From the IMG/VR virus record IMGVR_UViG_3300023179_000597, positions 1 through 21,051 of that record: a DNA stretch of 21,051 bases; one strand, written 5' to 3'. This document shows positions 6,079 to 15,700 of the stretch, piece after piece. Position numbers and translations under genes: made by a program. The notes under the pieces are model-generated. The model searched no databases and was not told the origin of the DNA. It saw nothing but the letters and a program-made list of their open reading frames with translations. This DNA is from a virus. Numbering within the stretch: the stretch's first letter is position 1; each line of letters begins with the position of its first letter.

Positions 6079-6585
6079 ATGACTGCTGAAAACGTTAACG
6101 TAGGGAGAATTTTAGCTGGGGCTACTTCTCCCACTTTAGACCTATCAAGGATGGTGTTAAACAGTCAAATGGCTGGTTCACCACCAATATTCCAACGTGC
6201 AACTGTTGAAGAAGTTATATATAATCCAAAAGATTTAACGTTTGAAGATCGAGATCGTATAAAGCGTTTGGTTGTTAATCCAGAAGAAGTAGAACAAGCT
6301 CCTGCCAATAGTGTTATCGCAACAGCAATCTCTGAAGGTGTGAGCGATTCTACTCCCACCAAGATTCTTATTGCTCCTTTTTTCCAAAGCCATTTCATGC
6401 TTCCAATACAAGTTGGAGAGCAAGTTACAGTTGTATTTGAAGACTTCCAAAAATACGGCTGGAAAGGTGCCAAGTGCTTACACGAAGTCCAGAAGGTTTA
6501 CCTGTTGAAGATCCAAATTTTACACACAACGATAGAAGATTCAACCAAGAATATTTCGAGACAACTCGTGTTAGTCAATCGTTAA
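6079..6585 (+). CDS. Baseplate hub-like OB-fold protein, N-terminal part (frame interrupted near 6475)
   Basis: AAGGA at 6067-6071 is 7 bases before the ATG. The first ~132 residues look like the N-terminal OB-fold of gp5-type hub proteins: 'KILIAPFFQSHFMLPIQVGEQVTVVFEDF' region (about 95-123, core I-x-VGEQV) leading to 'YGW'. The expected continuation, a W/F-L-T-R strand and 'D..FTH.DRR', appears in the -1 frame starting at 6474. From about residue 133 (6475) to the stop at 6583-6585 this frame reads a sequence with no family resemblance, so true coding in this frame probably ends near 6474. Either one base is missing (for example TG for TGG at 6475-6476), or ribosomes shift frame. The full protein would be about 594 residues. 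Confidence 0.7.
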   Translation: MTAENVNVGRILAGATSPTLDLSRMVLNSQMAGSPPIFQRATVEEVIYNPKDLTFEDRDRIKRLVVNPEEVEQAPANSVIATAISEGVSDSTPTKILIAPFFQSHFMLPIQVGEQVTVVFEDFQKYGWKGAKCLHEVQKVYLLKIQILHTTIEDSTKNISRQLVLVNR

Positions 6586-7865
6586 ACAGAAGTGTTAGTA
6601 CATATGTTCCATATTTTCCAAACGGTGGTAATCAAAACAATACAACAACATTACCACAAAACGATACAACAAATCCATATGATACTATATTTCAACTATC
6701 CCGCACAGGAAGCTTACAACATGCTTATGAAGTAGTACCTCGCTGGACAAAAAGACCACAAGAGTTTGTAATTCAAGGCATGAATAACTCTTTAATCATG
6801 CTTGGTAGAGATCGTGTTGGGTACGTATCAGGTTCTGCTGTAGAACAAAAAAACTATGCTGGAACAATTGATATTGTAGCTGGCAGAAGTCGTTATATAT
6901 TAGATCCGTCAGATCGCACTATCCCCAGTGTTCAAGCTTCTCATAAAGGTACAAGCCCATTTGTTGTTACAAACTCTCGTGGATTAAAAGAAATTGATAA
7001 AACTCCTAGATTAAATGGCAGAGTAGAACAACTTAAAGAAGGTGACCCAGATTTTATTCATGATGCTGCAAGAATTTATGTCAGCATGAAAACTCTTGGT
7101 GATACCAATTTTAAAACAGCAAAAACAACGCAAGGAGCAGTTAACGACGCATTAAAACCAGAAGGTATAAACTATAGCCCAAATAGCTTATATCCCGTTC
7201 AATTTAATTCTTCTAGTACTAATGTTGGTAGCGCCTATATCGTTAACAAAGCTGATCACATTAGGTTTATTGCAAGAAGATCCGTACCAAGTGAAGACAG
7301 CTTGGGCGATGTAATATCTGGTTCTGTTTTGATTTTAAAAGAAGGAAAAAATAGAACACCAGAAGATTTAAATGCTGGAGCAGCGGATACAGATCATTTG
7401 GCTTATTTGTATATGAGTCCAGAAGGTCGTGTTCAAATTGACGGAATGCAAATATTTCTTGGTGGAGCAGCGATTAACACAAATCCCGCACCTTCAAATC
7501 CTTTTGCTCCTTTTCCAGATACACCACGTAACCAAAACGGAGCAAGTGATGCTCTTAGCGTTGGTGATCAAAATACGTTTGCTGGTGCAGAACCCTACAT
7601 TAAATGGAGCGAGTTTAAAAAAGTAGTTGAAGGTTTGCAACGTCAAATCGATGCTCTACAAACAGCTTATTCTGGTTTGGTTGATGATTTAGGAGCTGCA
7701 AGAGTTAATGTTTCCACTCATGGTGGTCCAAACTCAGCATGGGAACCGTTGTATAATAGCAGCGATATCAAACGTACAAACCTTAACCAAAAAATAACTG
7801 ATGCTAGAACTAAAACTAACCAAGCCGTATATAAATCTAGGTCCGCTAAAATCTTCGGACAATAA
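6474..7865 (+). CDS. Baseplate hub-like protein, main C-terminal part (continues 6079 frame after a -1 shift)
   Basis: The frame is open from 6441; the listed start is a GTG at 6474 that has no convincing ribosome site and lies in mid-domain. The first residues, 'LTRSPEGLPVEDPNFTHNDRR', continue the OB-fold broken off in the preceding frame. The body (about 450 residues) has beta-rich segments such as 'FVIQGMNNSLIMLGRDR' and 'YMSPEGRVQIDGMQIFLGG', resembling the gp5/VgrG-like hub proteins of large phages in which a strand-rich domain follows the OB-fold. A likely coiled-coil follows near 'WSEFKKVVEGLQRQIDALQ'. No lysozyme domain is seen, unlike T4 gp5. It precedes gp25 and gp6 relatives, as hub genes often do. 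Assignment is by motif and context. Confidence 0.68.
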   Translation: MLTRSPEGLPVEDPNFTHNDRRFNQEYFETTRVSQSLNRSVSTYVPYFPNGGNQNNTTTLPQNDTTNPYDTIFQLSRTGSLQHAYEVVPRWTKRPQEFVIQGMNNSLIMLGRDRVGYVSGSAVEQKNYAGTIDIVAGRSRYILDPSDRTIPSVQASHKGTSPFVVTNSRGLKEIDKTPRLNGRVEQLKEGDPDFIHDAARIYVSMKTLGDTNFKTAKTTQGAVNDALKPEGINYSPNSLYPVQFNSSSTNVGSAYIVNKADHIRFIARRSVPSEDSLGDVISGSVLILKEGKNRTPEDLNAGAADTDHLAYLYMSPEGRVQIDGMQIFLGGAAINTNPAPSNPFAPFPDTPRNQNGASDALSVGDQNTFAGAEPYIKWSEFKKVVEGLQRQIDALQTAYSGLVDDLGAARVNVSTHGGPNSAWEPLYNSSDIKRTNLNQKITDARTKTNQAVYKSRSAKIFGQ

Positions 7866-7907
7866 TTTTTAAAACGTCCCCTCCCTATTTAACATGAGGA
7901 ATTTGCA
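7866..7907 (+). promoter_or_regulatory. Shared C-rich intergenic element, copy A
   Basis: The gap contains TAAAACGTCCCCTCCCTATT (7870-7889), the same start as the elements at 11079 and 17254. The C-run is unusual in this AT-rich sequence. A GAGGA ribosome site (7896-7900) follows, 7 bases before ATG 7908. CTATTTAA could be a phage late-promoter core, but the hairpin is only 3 base pairs here. Function is inferred only from recurrence. Confidence 0.35.
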
Positions 7908-8693
7908 ATGGCTTTAGAAGACATTATAAGGGACAGACAAAGATTAGCTAGCGAGCAAAATACACGAGTCAGTGACTTAACTAATAAGTCTGTAACCAGA
8001 AGTCAAGTAATTATTGTTAGTCAAGCTATTGGTGGATTACCTGCACCAGTTAATATTGCTGCCAGAGCTCTTGGTGAGGGTTTGTTCGCAGCTTTTAATG
8101 TTCCAGTTAATCCTATACGTCATCCTGCTAGTTCTGATGAAGATACAAAAAAGCTAATGGCATATACTATGGCTTTTGCAATATTAAAAGCAATGTGGTG
8201 TTTCATAAAAAGTATTCTTAATCCTTTACCAATAATTGGTTCTTTTTTCTCTCTTTGTTCTAACGGGAGTGACACAGAGAATATTGTTTTGAATACGGCT
8301 TCTTCAGCTTTTGATTCAGTGTCGAGTAATTCTTCAATTAACATACAAGATTCTATTAATATTCAACAAGCCAACAATGTTTTAAACAATCTAAATAGAA
8401 ATATCCCAACAAGTTCTGAAATGTCTTCTGGTGAGACTGGAATAACGTTCGAGCAGTTTGTTGCACGAACTGCAACAGCAGCTTCTAATCCTAATATTGC
8501 TGGTACTGATACAGAAGCAGCTTTGAGAGGTCAAACTGCGCAAGGACAAACAACAGCAAACTTACCCGTTCAACCAGCAGCAAACTTACCCGTTCAACCA
8601 GCAGCAAACTTAGCAACTGCCGAATGGCAGGCAACAGAAAAATCAACAGAAGCTTCTTCATATGAATCTTATCGTAGATTATTTGGTTTATAG
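7908..8693 (+). CDS. Virion or membrane-associated protein, unknown
   Basis: This 261-residue protein has a polar N-terminus, a hydrophobic stretch at about residues 83-117 ('MAYTMAFAILKAMWCFIKSI' and following) that could cross the membrane once or twice or form a buried helical hairpin, and a low-complexity C-terminal half rich in Ser, Asn, Gln, Ala and Thr with a tandem repeat (PAANLPVQ). No enzyme motif is seen. It lies between the hub-like gene and the gp25 relative. Possibilities include a tail-tube initiator chaperone, a hub-associated protein or an inner-membrane-contacting tail component; the sequence does not choose between them. Confidence 0.7.
   Translation: MALEDIIRDRQRLASEQNTRVSDLTNKSVTRSQVIIVSQAIGGLPAPVNIAARALGEGLFAAFNVPVNPIRHPASSDEDTKKLMAYTMAFAILKAMWCFIKSILNPLPIIGSFFSLCSNGSDTENIVLNTASSAFDSVSSNSSINIQDSINIQQANNVLNNLNRNIPTSSEMSSGETGITFEQFVARTATAASNPNIAGTDTEAALRGQTAQGQTTANLPVQPAANLPVQPAANLATAEWQATEKSTEASSYESYRRLFGL
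8554..8612 (+). repeat. 24-base tandem repeat inside coding sequence (2.5 copies)
   Basis: Unit CAGCAAACTTACCCGTTCAA plus CCAG occurs at 8554-8577 and 8578-8601 without a mismatch, followed by 11 matching bases at 8602-8612. It encodes an 8-residue repeat, so copy-number change keeps the frame. Exact identity suggests recent slippage. Confidence 0.9.
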
Positions 8694-8702
8694 TTATAGA
8701 AC

Positions 8703-9179
8703 ATGAGAAGCTTTAAAAGTGTTGGAATTACATCTGCTGAATTAACTACCCAACAGACAGCTATAGCTCCCACACCAAAACCCATAGGAATCATAACTCC
8801 TTTACGGTTTGGTGAAAATAACGAAGGTTTACTTGGTATGCATTATACTGTTGGTAATACCATGAAGAACAATCTTCGTGATTTGATTATGACAAATTGG
8901 GGTGAAAGATTGGCTTTGTATGACTATGGCGCTAATATTGGACCTTTGGTTACAGAATACGAATTAGGCAAAGGTTCATTCGATGATACAGTGATGCAAC
9001 GAATTTCTAATGCTGTTGGCAAATGGATGCCTTATGTTGAGTTGGAAGGTTTTGATAGTTCTCAACAATCATATACAACCAGTCCAGGCTTAGGTTTTGT
9101 TGTTATAACAATAGATTACAGCATACCAAGAGCATCGATACCAACATCACGTTTACAAATAACTTTTGCGATAACTTAA
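8703..9179 (+). CDS. 25: Baseplate wedge subunit, gp25-like (GPW/gp25 family)
   Basis: The 158-residue product has the hallmark of the gp25/lysozyme-like baseplate family: 'NTMKNNLRDLIMTNWGERL' (about 52-70) followed by 'YDYGANIGPLV', matching the family pattern of a helix, GER and a downstream PxFG-type turn. In T4-type baseplates gp25 joins gp6 and gp53 in the inner wedge around the hub. It is slightly longer than T4 gp25 (132 residues), with an extra N-terminal stretch of about 35 residues. The next gene is the gp6 relative, as expected. No strong Shine-Dalgarno precedes its ATG, which is 9 bases after the previous stop. Confidence 0.9.
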   Translation: MRSFKSVGITSAELTTQQTAIAPTPKPIGIITPLRFGENNEGLLGMHYTVGNTMKNNLRDLIMTNWGERLALYDYGANIGPLVTEYELGKGSFDDTVMQRISNAVGKWMPYVELEGFDSSQQSYTTSPGLGFVVITIDYSIPRASIPTSRLQITFAIT

Positions 9180-9211
9180 AATATTTCATATCTAAGATAA
9201 GGTAAATTATA

Positions 9212-11074
9212 ATGCCAATTGACACCAGAAGAACAATCGTAGAAGTTATCAAAGAAAGAAAATATCTTAATAAAGATTTCGATAGTTTTCGTGCAGATTT
9301 AGAAGAATATGCACGCATATATTTTCCAGATCGTATACAAGATTTTTCTGCAAACGGGTTTGGTGGTTTGCTACTTGAATTAGCGTCTTACATTGGTGAC
9401 GTTCAAAGCTTTTACCTAGATCATCAGTTTGGTGAATTAAATGCTGAAACGGCTGTTGAATCAAAAAATCTTGAAAAATTATTAAGAGAATCTGGTGTGA
9501 AAATTGTTGGTGCGGCACCAGCAGTTTGTCCTATTACATTCTATATTCGTATACCTGCTGGTACTAATGGTTCTTATAACAAAGACGCTCTTCCTATAAT
9601 AAAAGAAGGAACCGTAGTTAATTCAAATTTATCTATTAACTTTCAGCTTATTGAGGATTTAGATTTCACTGTTACAAAAAGCGATGGAACACCGGGTGCT
9701 GGTATAAGTTATGTTCGTGGTGATGTTGATAATAACAACAATCCCACCAACTTCATTTTCTCTGCGACAGCAGACTGTTTAAGCAGCATTACAACAGTTG
9801 AATCATTTACTGTTAACGGTTTTGAACCATTTAAAACTTACACTCTCGGAAATCGAGATGTAACCGATATTATTTCAGTTGTTGACAGTGATGGCAACAA
9901 TTATTACGAAGTTGATTATCTAACACAAGACACAGTTTTTAAATCTGTAAGAAACAGAAATCCTGCTTCAACTGCTGCTCCAAATGAACAATACGTTGAA
10001 GCAAACTTGGAGATTCAACCAGCTCCATTCAGATATTATCGTACAACAGCTCTTGCAAGTCGTTTAACAACGTTAACTTTTGGTGGTGGTTCTGGACAAA
10101 CGATGAATGATGATCTTATACCAGATCCTTCAGAAGCCGCTTTGCCATTATATGGACGCAAAAATTTTTCTAGATTCACAATAGATCCAAATAATCTTTT
10201 GAGAACATCAACTTTGGGAGCTATAGCTCCAAATGTAACAATAACAGTAACTTATCGTGCTGGAGGAGGTTTAAGCCATAATATACCACCAAGAAGCATT
10301 GTAGGCGTTGCAACATTGATTACTGAATTTCCAAAAAATCCATCAACAACGATAGCTTCAGATGTTAGGGCTTCTGTTGACGCAAACAATAATCTCGCTG
10401 GTGCTGGTGGTGCTGATGCTCCAACTCTAGATGAGCTTCGTATTCAAATCCCAAGTGCCAGAGCATCACAATCAAGAATCGTAAGTAAAGAAGATTTGAT
10501 TGCAAGACTGTATTCTTTGCCAGCAAACTTTGGCCGTGTATATCGTGCTTCAATAAAAAATAACCCTGATAACCCAAACAGTGCGTTGCTTTATATCTTG
10601 TGCCGTAACAGTTTAAACCAACTAATACTAGCTCCAGACTTGCTTAAAAAGAACATAGCGGTATACCTCAATCAATATCGTATGATTTCTGATGCTATTG
10701 ATATTTTGGATGGTCGTATTGTTAACTTGCAAATCAACTATGACATAACAGTTGATCCAACATATAGCCGTCAACTAGTGCTACAAAACGTACAAAGCAA
10801 ACTTATCAAATACTTCAACGTTGGAAACTTTCAAATGGATCAACCATTGATTTTAGACGACATAAGAAACATTATCTATAACAACGTTGGTGTGTTGGGT
10901 GTTAGAGGAATCACGGCAACAAACATCACTGGAACAGTTGGTGATCGTGTGTATAGTGATGTTCGCTATGATATCACAACAAACTTAATCAACAATTCAA
11001 TTCTTATTCCACCACCAGGAGGAATGTTTGAAATTAAATATCTCAACTCAGACCTTATCGGAAGAGTTTCTTGA
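9212..11074 (+). CDS. 6: Baseplate wedge subunit, gp6-like (Baseplate J family)
   Basis: This 620-residue protein begins with 'LNKDFDSFRADLEEYARIYFPD' region (about 19-40) and 'GFGGLLLELASYIGDVQSFYLD' region (about 49-70), the N-terminal pattern shared by T4 gp6 and relatives. A central beta-rich part is followed by 'PTLDELRIQIPSARASQSRIV' region and 'SKEDLIARLYSLP', the helical/beta core of Baseplate_J proteins. The C-terminal part ('YDITVDPTYSRQLVLQNVQSK' region) fits the wedge-dimer domain. gp6 forms the inner iris of the baseplate with gp25 and gp7. Length is close to T4 gp6 (660). AAGGTAA at 9199-9205 is the likely ribosome site. The downstream gap holds shared element B. Confidence 0.92.
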   Translation: MPIDTRRTIVEVIKERKYLNKDFDSFRADLEEYARIYFPDRIQDFSANGFGGLLLELASYIGDVQSFYLDHQFGELNAETAVESKNLEKLLRESGVKIVGAAPAVCPITFYIRIPAGTNGSYNKDALPIIKEGTVVNSNLSINFQLIEDLDFTVTKSDGTPGAGISYVRGDVDNNNNPTNFIFSATADCLSSITTVESFTVNGFEPFKTYTLGNRDVTDIISVVDSDGNNYYEVDYLTQDTVFKSVRNRNPASTAAPNEQYVEANLEIQPAPFRYYRTTALASRLTTLTFGGGSGQTMNDDLIPDPSEAALPLYGRKNFSRFTIDPNNLLRTSTLGAIAPNVTITVTYRAGGGLSHNIPPRSIVGVATLITEFPKNPSTTIASDVRASVDANNNLAGAGGADAPTLDELRIQIPSARASQSRIVSKEDLIARLYSLPANFGRVYRASIKNNPDNPNSALLYILCRNSLNQLILAPDLLKKNIAVYLNQYRMISDAIDILDGRIVNLQINYDITVDPTYSRQLVLQNVQSKLIKYFNVGNFQMDQPLILDDIRNIIYNNVGVLGVRGITATNITGTVGDRVYSDVRYDITTNLINNSILIPPPGGMFEIKYLNSDLIGRVS

Positions 11075-11078
11075 TTTG

Positions 11079-11116
11079 TAAAACGCCCCTCTTTACTATA
11101 TCCTAACAGATTAGGT
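11079..11116 (+). promoter_or_regulatory. Shared C-rich intergenic element with hairpin, copy B
   Basis: The element reads TAAAACGCCCCTCTTTACTA then TATCC, followed by a hairpin CCTAA (11102-11106), CAGA loop, TTAGG (11111-11115). Over 25 aligned bases it matches copy C (17254 region) at 19. ACTATAT could be the late-promoter core recognised by the gp55-like sigma; the hairpin could instead mark an RNA-processing site. There is no T-run, so it is not a standard terminator. Fifty-one further bases lead to the next ATG. Confidence 0.4.
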
Positions 11117-11167
11117 AAAGCTACAAGAAATATATAATGCAGCTATTTACATCATAGTGGAAAAACT

Positions 11168-12757
11168 ATGTATCGTATTCTTAAAGCTGACAAAGATAGC
11201 TACGTAACCAACAAAATCATTCTTAGCACCCGACCTATTAATTCAGCTTCTACGGATGCAAACGTAGGACAAGCTGGTACCATTGACATATTCAAACTTT
11301 ATAATGTTACTCCTGTTGTAAGTGGAACTTCTGGTGTTGAGTTATCCCGTGGGCTTGTTCATTTCGATTTAAATGAACTAAGGGTTCTTACTAGTTCAAT
11401 ATTGAACATTAACGATCCAAGTTTTAAATGCTATGTATCAATGAAAAACGTATACGGTGGACAAACCGTTCCATCAAACTACACGCTTATTCTTTATCCA
11501 CTAGCAAAAGATTGGGAAGAAGGTCGTGGTAACGACGTTATTGGCTATCGTGACTTAGATGCTGTGAACTGGTTTACCGCTTCGATTAATCCAACCATTG
11601 TAACATGGACAAGTGGTGGAGTAGGATACGGATCAGATGTAACAGATAATAACGCAGACTATTATCTTTCTTCCTCTCTTATTGGTAGTGTTCCACTAGG
11701 CTTTTCTCAAAGCTTTGCCAGAGGCGATGAAGACTTGTTAATCGATGTAACCACAGCGGTTTCTGCAACCCTCAATGGCGGTATACCAGATTATGGTTTT
11801 AGATTAAGTTTTTCTGGTTCACAAGAAACCGATGCGGTTACAAGATTTGTTAAACGATTTTCCACAAGACAATCCAGAAACACAAACCTACATCCTGCGC
11901 TTGTTGTAAAATATAACGATAGCTTTTTCGACAACCAAGCAAGTTCGTTTTTTGATTACAACAACAAAATAGGCTACTACTATTCACCATTTGGTGTTCC
12001 AACAAACTTTATATCTGGCAGCACCGAAGTATCTGGTTCTGGCAGCATCATCCTAGAGCTAATAGCCAGCAAGAGCGTATACGTTACTGCAACAACATAT
12101 AGTTTCAGTCACTCAATGTCGATAAACTATTTGTCTGCAAGTTGGAACTACTTTTCTCAAAGCTTTACTGGTTCTCAGATTAGTTTTGGTGGAATATTCC
12201 AAACAGGAAGTTATTATGCCGATGTGTTTATTCCTTTCAATATAGCAGGCTTATCTGGGGTTCTTAAGTCAGACAAGACCGTTGAGTTTGAAAGCGTGTG
12301 GAAGTCGTTGGATAATACCGTTATATTCGCTACAGGGTCATCTATAACCCTTCGTCAGCTCCAAGGACGTAACACCATAGTCAACACTCAAAACTATGGT
12401 GTTAACATCACCAACCTAGAAGAAAACTATCCAAACAACCAATCAACAACGTTGCAAGTTTTTGTATACGATTATGATCCAACTCTTAAAAGCTTTTACT
12501 TGCCTTATAAAGCTCAACCAAAAGTGTTTCCAAAAATGTATTGGAGACTTATAGATCCGTTTACAAAAGAAATATTGATTCCTTTTGATGATGTTGGAAC
12601 AAAGCTTTCGGCAGATGGTGGAGGAATGTATTTCACCTTGTATATGCAAGACTTGCCTATCAACAAACCTTTGGAAATACAATTTTTGATCAAAGAAAAC
12701 AACGAAACATATTTGATTGAAAATCAAGGGTTTAAGTTTAAGGTTATTGCATCATGA
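11168..12757 (+). CDS. Virion structural protein with DNRLRE-like N-terminal domain
   Basis: In this 529-residue protein, residues 1 to about 250 resemble a DNRLRE-type beta-sandwich: an initial 'ADKDSYVTNKI', an 'ANVGQAGTIDIF' turn, 'RGLVHFDLNEL' strand, 'LYPLAKDWEEGRG', and a final 'STRQSRNTNLHPALVVKYN' that matches the family's closing strand. This fold occurs in bacterial and phage surface proteins. The rest is beta-rich with repeated Ser-Gly-Ser/Thr-Gly-Ser motifs ('SGSTEVSGSGS') and a final domain with 'PKVFPKMYWRLIDP'. It lies between gp6-like and gp7-like genes, so it is probably an outer baseplate or wedge-associated protein. The stop overlaps the next start by ATGA. Family call is moderate. 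Confidence 0.7.
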   Translation: MYRILKADKDSYVTNKIILSTRPINSASTDANVGQAGTIDIFKLYNVTPVVSGTSGVELSRGLVHFDLNELRVLTSSILNINDPSFKCYVSMKNVYGGQTVPSNYTLILYPLAKDWEEGRGNDVIGYRDLDAVNWFTASINPTIVTWTSGGVGYGSDVTDNNADYYLSSSLIGSVPLGFSQSFARGDEDLLIDVTTAVSATLNGGIPDYGFRLSFSGSQETDAVTRFVKRFSTRQSRNTNLHPALVVKYNDSFFDNQASSFFDYNNKIGYYYSPFGVPTNFISGSTEVSGSGSIILELIASKSVYVTATTYSFSHSMSINYLSASWNYFSQSFTGSQISFGGIFQTGSYYADVFIPFNIAGLSGVLKSDKTVEFESVWKSLDNTVIFATGSSITLRQLQGRNTIVNTQNYGVNITNLEENYPNNQSTTLQVFVYDYDPTLKSFYLPYKAQPKVFPKMYWRLIDPFTKEILIPFDDVGTKLSADGGGMYFTLYMQDLPINKPLEIQFLIKENNETYLIENQGFKFKVIAS

Positions 12758-15700
12758 CAACATTACCAACATCAACGCAACGATTGGTTGCTTTACGTCC
12801 CGGTGTTTTCAGTCCATCATTGATACGTGGAGTTATTGATCCAGATGGAGGTTTATCAACATTTTCTTCAGAGAATGGTACATTTTTAACACAAGCATCT
12901 ATTGGAGAAACTGGATCATTTCGTTATGATCCAATAGGTTCTGGTATCAAATCAACCCAACAGCTTAATATTGATTGGAGTTTATTTGAAAACCATGTAT
13001 TTTTCAATAGTGCCCAAGTAAAAGTTAACGCAGCTTTTAATAAAATTTTTGATCGTTATCCGTTCGATGGAACTCAAAAAGAAACCGAACTTTTTTATGA
13101 TCAAATGACAGGCTACGAAAATTATGTATTTCAAAACCTACCCAAAAACAAAGGTTATTTGTTTTTTTCTGGAAGTAATATTGGTGATACACCAGTAAAA
13201 GGTACATGGGTTACAGTAAAAGATAGTGCTGGTACAGTATTCCCATTTCTTACAAAGAATCCGAACGGTGCTAGCAGACTTGATCCAACAACTGGTTCAG
13301 TATCATTTCAGTTCCAAATATATGCTGCATCAGGTTCCAACTCAAACCAAATAGTTTTTCAAAAACTTGAAACTTTAAGTCCAACAGAGCAACATGGTTT
13401 TGGTTGCTTTCTTTCGAGTTCTACGGCACCTACAGCGAGCTTAACTTTTTTTGTTGCCTCTGGTTCAATAAATGTTATGTCGGCCTCTATTGAGCTTGTA
13501 AAAGAAACTTGGACACCTATTACATTTACTTGGAATAGAACAAGTGGCATAAATCAATTATTTGGTTATGTGAGTGGTTCCTTGGTTGCAACAAGTAGCC
13601 AAGTTACAATTCATAATTTAAATTTTCAAACAGCTAGCTTGCTTATTGGAACAGGAAGCAACCTTGTTGCTCCATTGTTTACACCAGCAACAACTTTTTC
13701 TGGGGCTATAGACGAATTTCGTTACTTTAAACGTATTGTTTCTACAGATGAAATGAAATCGTATCAAAGTAGTAGCATATATGCTGAACCAGATCTTGCT
13801 TTGTATTTTAAATTTAATGAGCCAAGTGGATCATCAACAAACCTTGTTTTAGATTGCTCTGGAAAAGGTATGCATGGTACATTAAATGGATATGCTCTCA
13901 ACGTCTTAAAGGTAAGAAACATCAATACAGGTTCTTATATGGGTGAAAGCCCAATGATTTATGAAGACATAAGAAAATGTCCGATCTTATTTCCAGATCA
14001 ACCAAAAGTTATAACATATCGTGAGAACCTTATTGCTGATGGAGCTTTATATGATTCTTATAATCCAAACAATATAACAAAACTTGTACCAAAACAATAT
14101 TTCACATATGGTCAAGAGCAAGCTGCATTAACAACAGAGGAAGGTGAAATCAATGAGTTGCAATATGGATCAGAGCCAAACACAGTGGCTCTTGGTAGCA
14201 CACAAACATTGTTAAGTCTTCTTTATATGTGGGCTGGATTCTTCGATGAAATCAAACTGTGCTTGGATGCCTTTTCAACATTAAGACACGTTGATTATAA
14301 TAACTTTGATACCGTTCCCGATTCTTTCTTAAAACAACTTGCTGATTTCTATGGTTTAGATCTTCCACCTTTGTTTATCGGTTCAGATATTAATCAGTTT
14401 ATAAATGGTACCAACATTACACCAACAATTATTAACAGCGAATATACTCTTCAATATCTACAAAACCAAATATGGCGTAGGATATTGATTAATGTAAATG
14501 ATATTCTTAAAAGCAAAGGTACCATTCATAGTATCAAATCTCTACTAAGAGCTGTTGGTATTGATGGTGACAATATTTTTAGATTTAAGGAATATGGTGG
14601 ACCAACACAACGTTCACTTGATTCTTTGCGTGAATCAAGAAATGAAATAGGTACTGCCTTAAGTTTTAGAGATGGTGGCTACGTAAAGATGCCATATCTT
14701 TCTGGTAGTAGAATTGAACCAGGATATCCAACACCTGTAGGTACCTTTGTTATTGATCCTTATACTGGTCACAACACAAATACAACAAACGCTAATGACG
14801 GTTTGTTTACAAGCGGTTCATGGACCTATGAAGGTTTATATAACTATTCTGGTACACCTACAAATAATAACATACAAAGTCTTGTACGCATAATCACTAC
14901 TGGTTCTAGTAATACAGAAAACGTGCTAGCTAACTTATACGCAACAAGTGGATCTGGTGTTACGTTATATGTTAATCCAAATTCAACTGTTGGTGCAACT
15001 GCATTGACGATGAGCATAACAACGCCTGACATTTTAAATGGTCAAGCTTGGAACATTAGTTTTGGTAGAGTTCGTGGAGATTCTATTAACCAAGTATCTT
15101 CTTCTTATTTTTTGCGTATTGGAAGAAATAATCTTGGACAGATTGCTGAAGAGTATACAACAAGTTCTTATTACGATGACAATTTTGGAACTAACTCTGC
15201 TAACAATATGTGGCAAGTCATTAATGGAACATATAATGCTTCTGGTTCTTTTTTAGCATTTGGTAGCGGAAGTACAACGATTGCTGCAACCAATAGATTT
15301 GTTAATGAACATGATTTACAAACGTTTGATGGTAAGGTAACGCAAATGCGTTGGTGGAGTAAAGGATTAACCATTGATGAATGGAGAGAACACGTAAGAG
15401 ACTATAAGAGTCTTGGTGTGGAAGATCCATTGGTTAACTTTAACTTCGAGAACTTTAGAAGCGGATCGTTTCAAAAGCTTCGTGGTGACTGGAATACAGA
15501 TCAAGTTGAATTAATGACAGATTCAACAGGTTCAATTCAAATCTTTGATTTCTCCCAGAATTATCTACATGCTAGTGGTACAGGATTTCCTGTTGCAGCT
15601 TCAGTTATTGTCCCAGAAAGATTTTATTACTCACTTATTTCTCCAAACTTTGATGAGGCTGTAACAGATCAAAAGGTTCGTGTAAGAAGCTATCAAAATT

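Noticed and set aside
6165-6473. Minus-strand 102-codon frame
   Set aside because: It is antisense to the hub-like N-terminal domain, has no family resemblance and no ribosome site; all convincing genes are on the + strand.
6447-6476. Canonical programmed -1 slippery site in the hub-like gene
   Set aside because: No X-XXY-YYZ heptamer in the right frame; CCAAAAA at 6447-6453 does not fit, so only an unexplained frameshift is reported.
7894-7920. Short upstream ORF starting ATG 7894
   Set aside because: Only a few codons, with its ATG overlapping the ribosome site of the real gene at 7908; no evidence it is used.
11102-11115. Rho-independent terminator after the gp6-like gene
   Set aside because: The stem is only 5 base pairs and there is no T-run after it.
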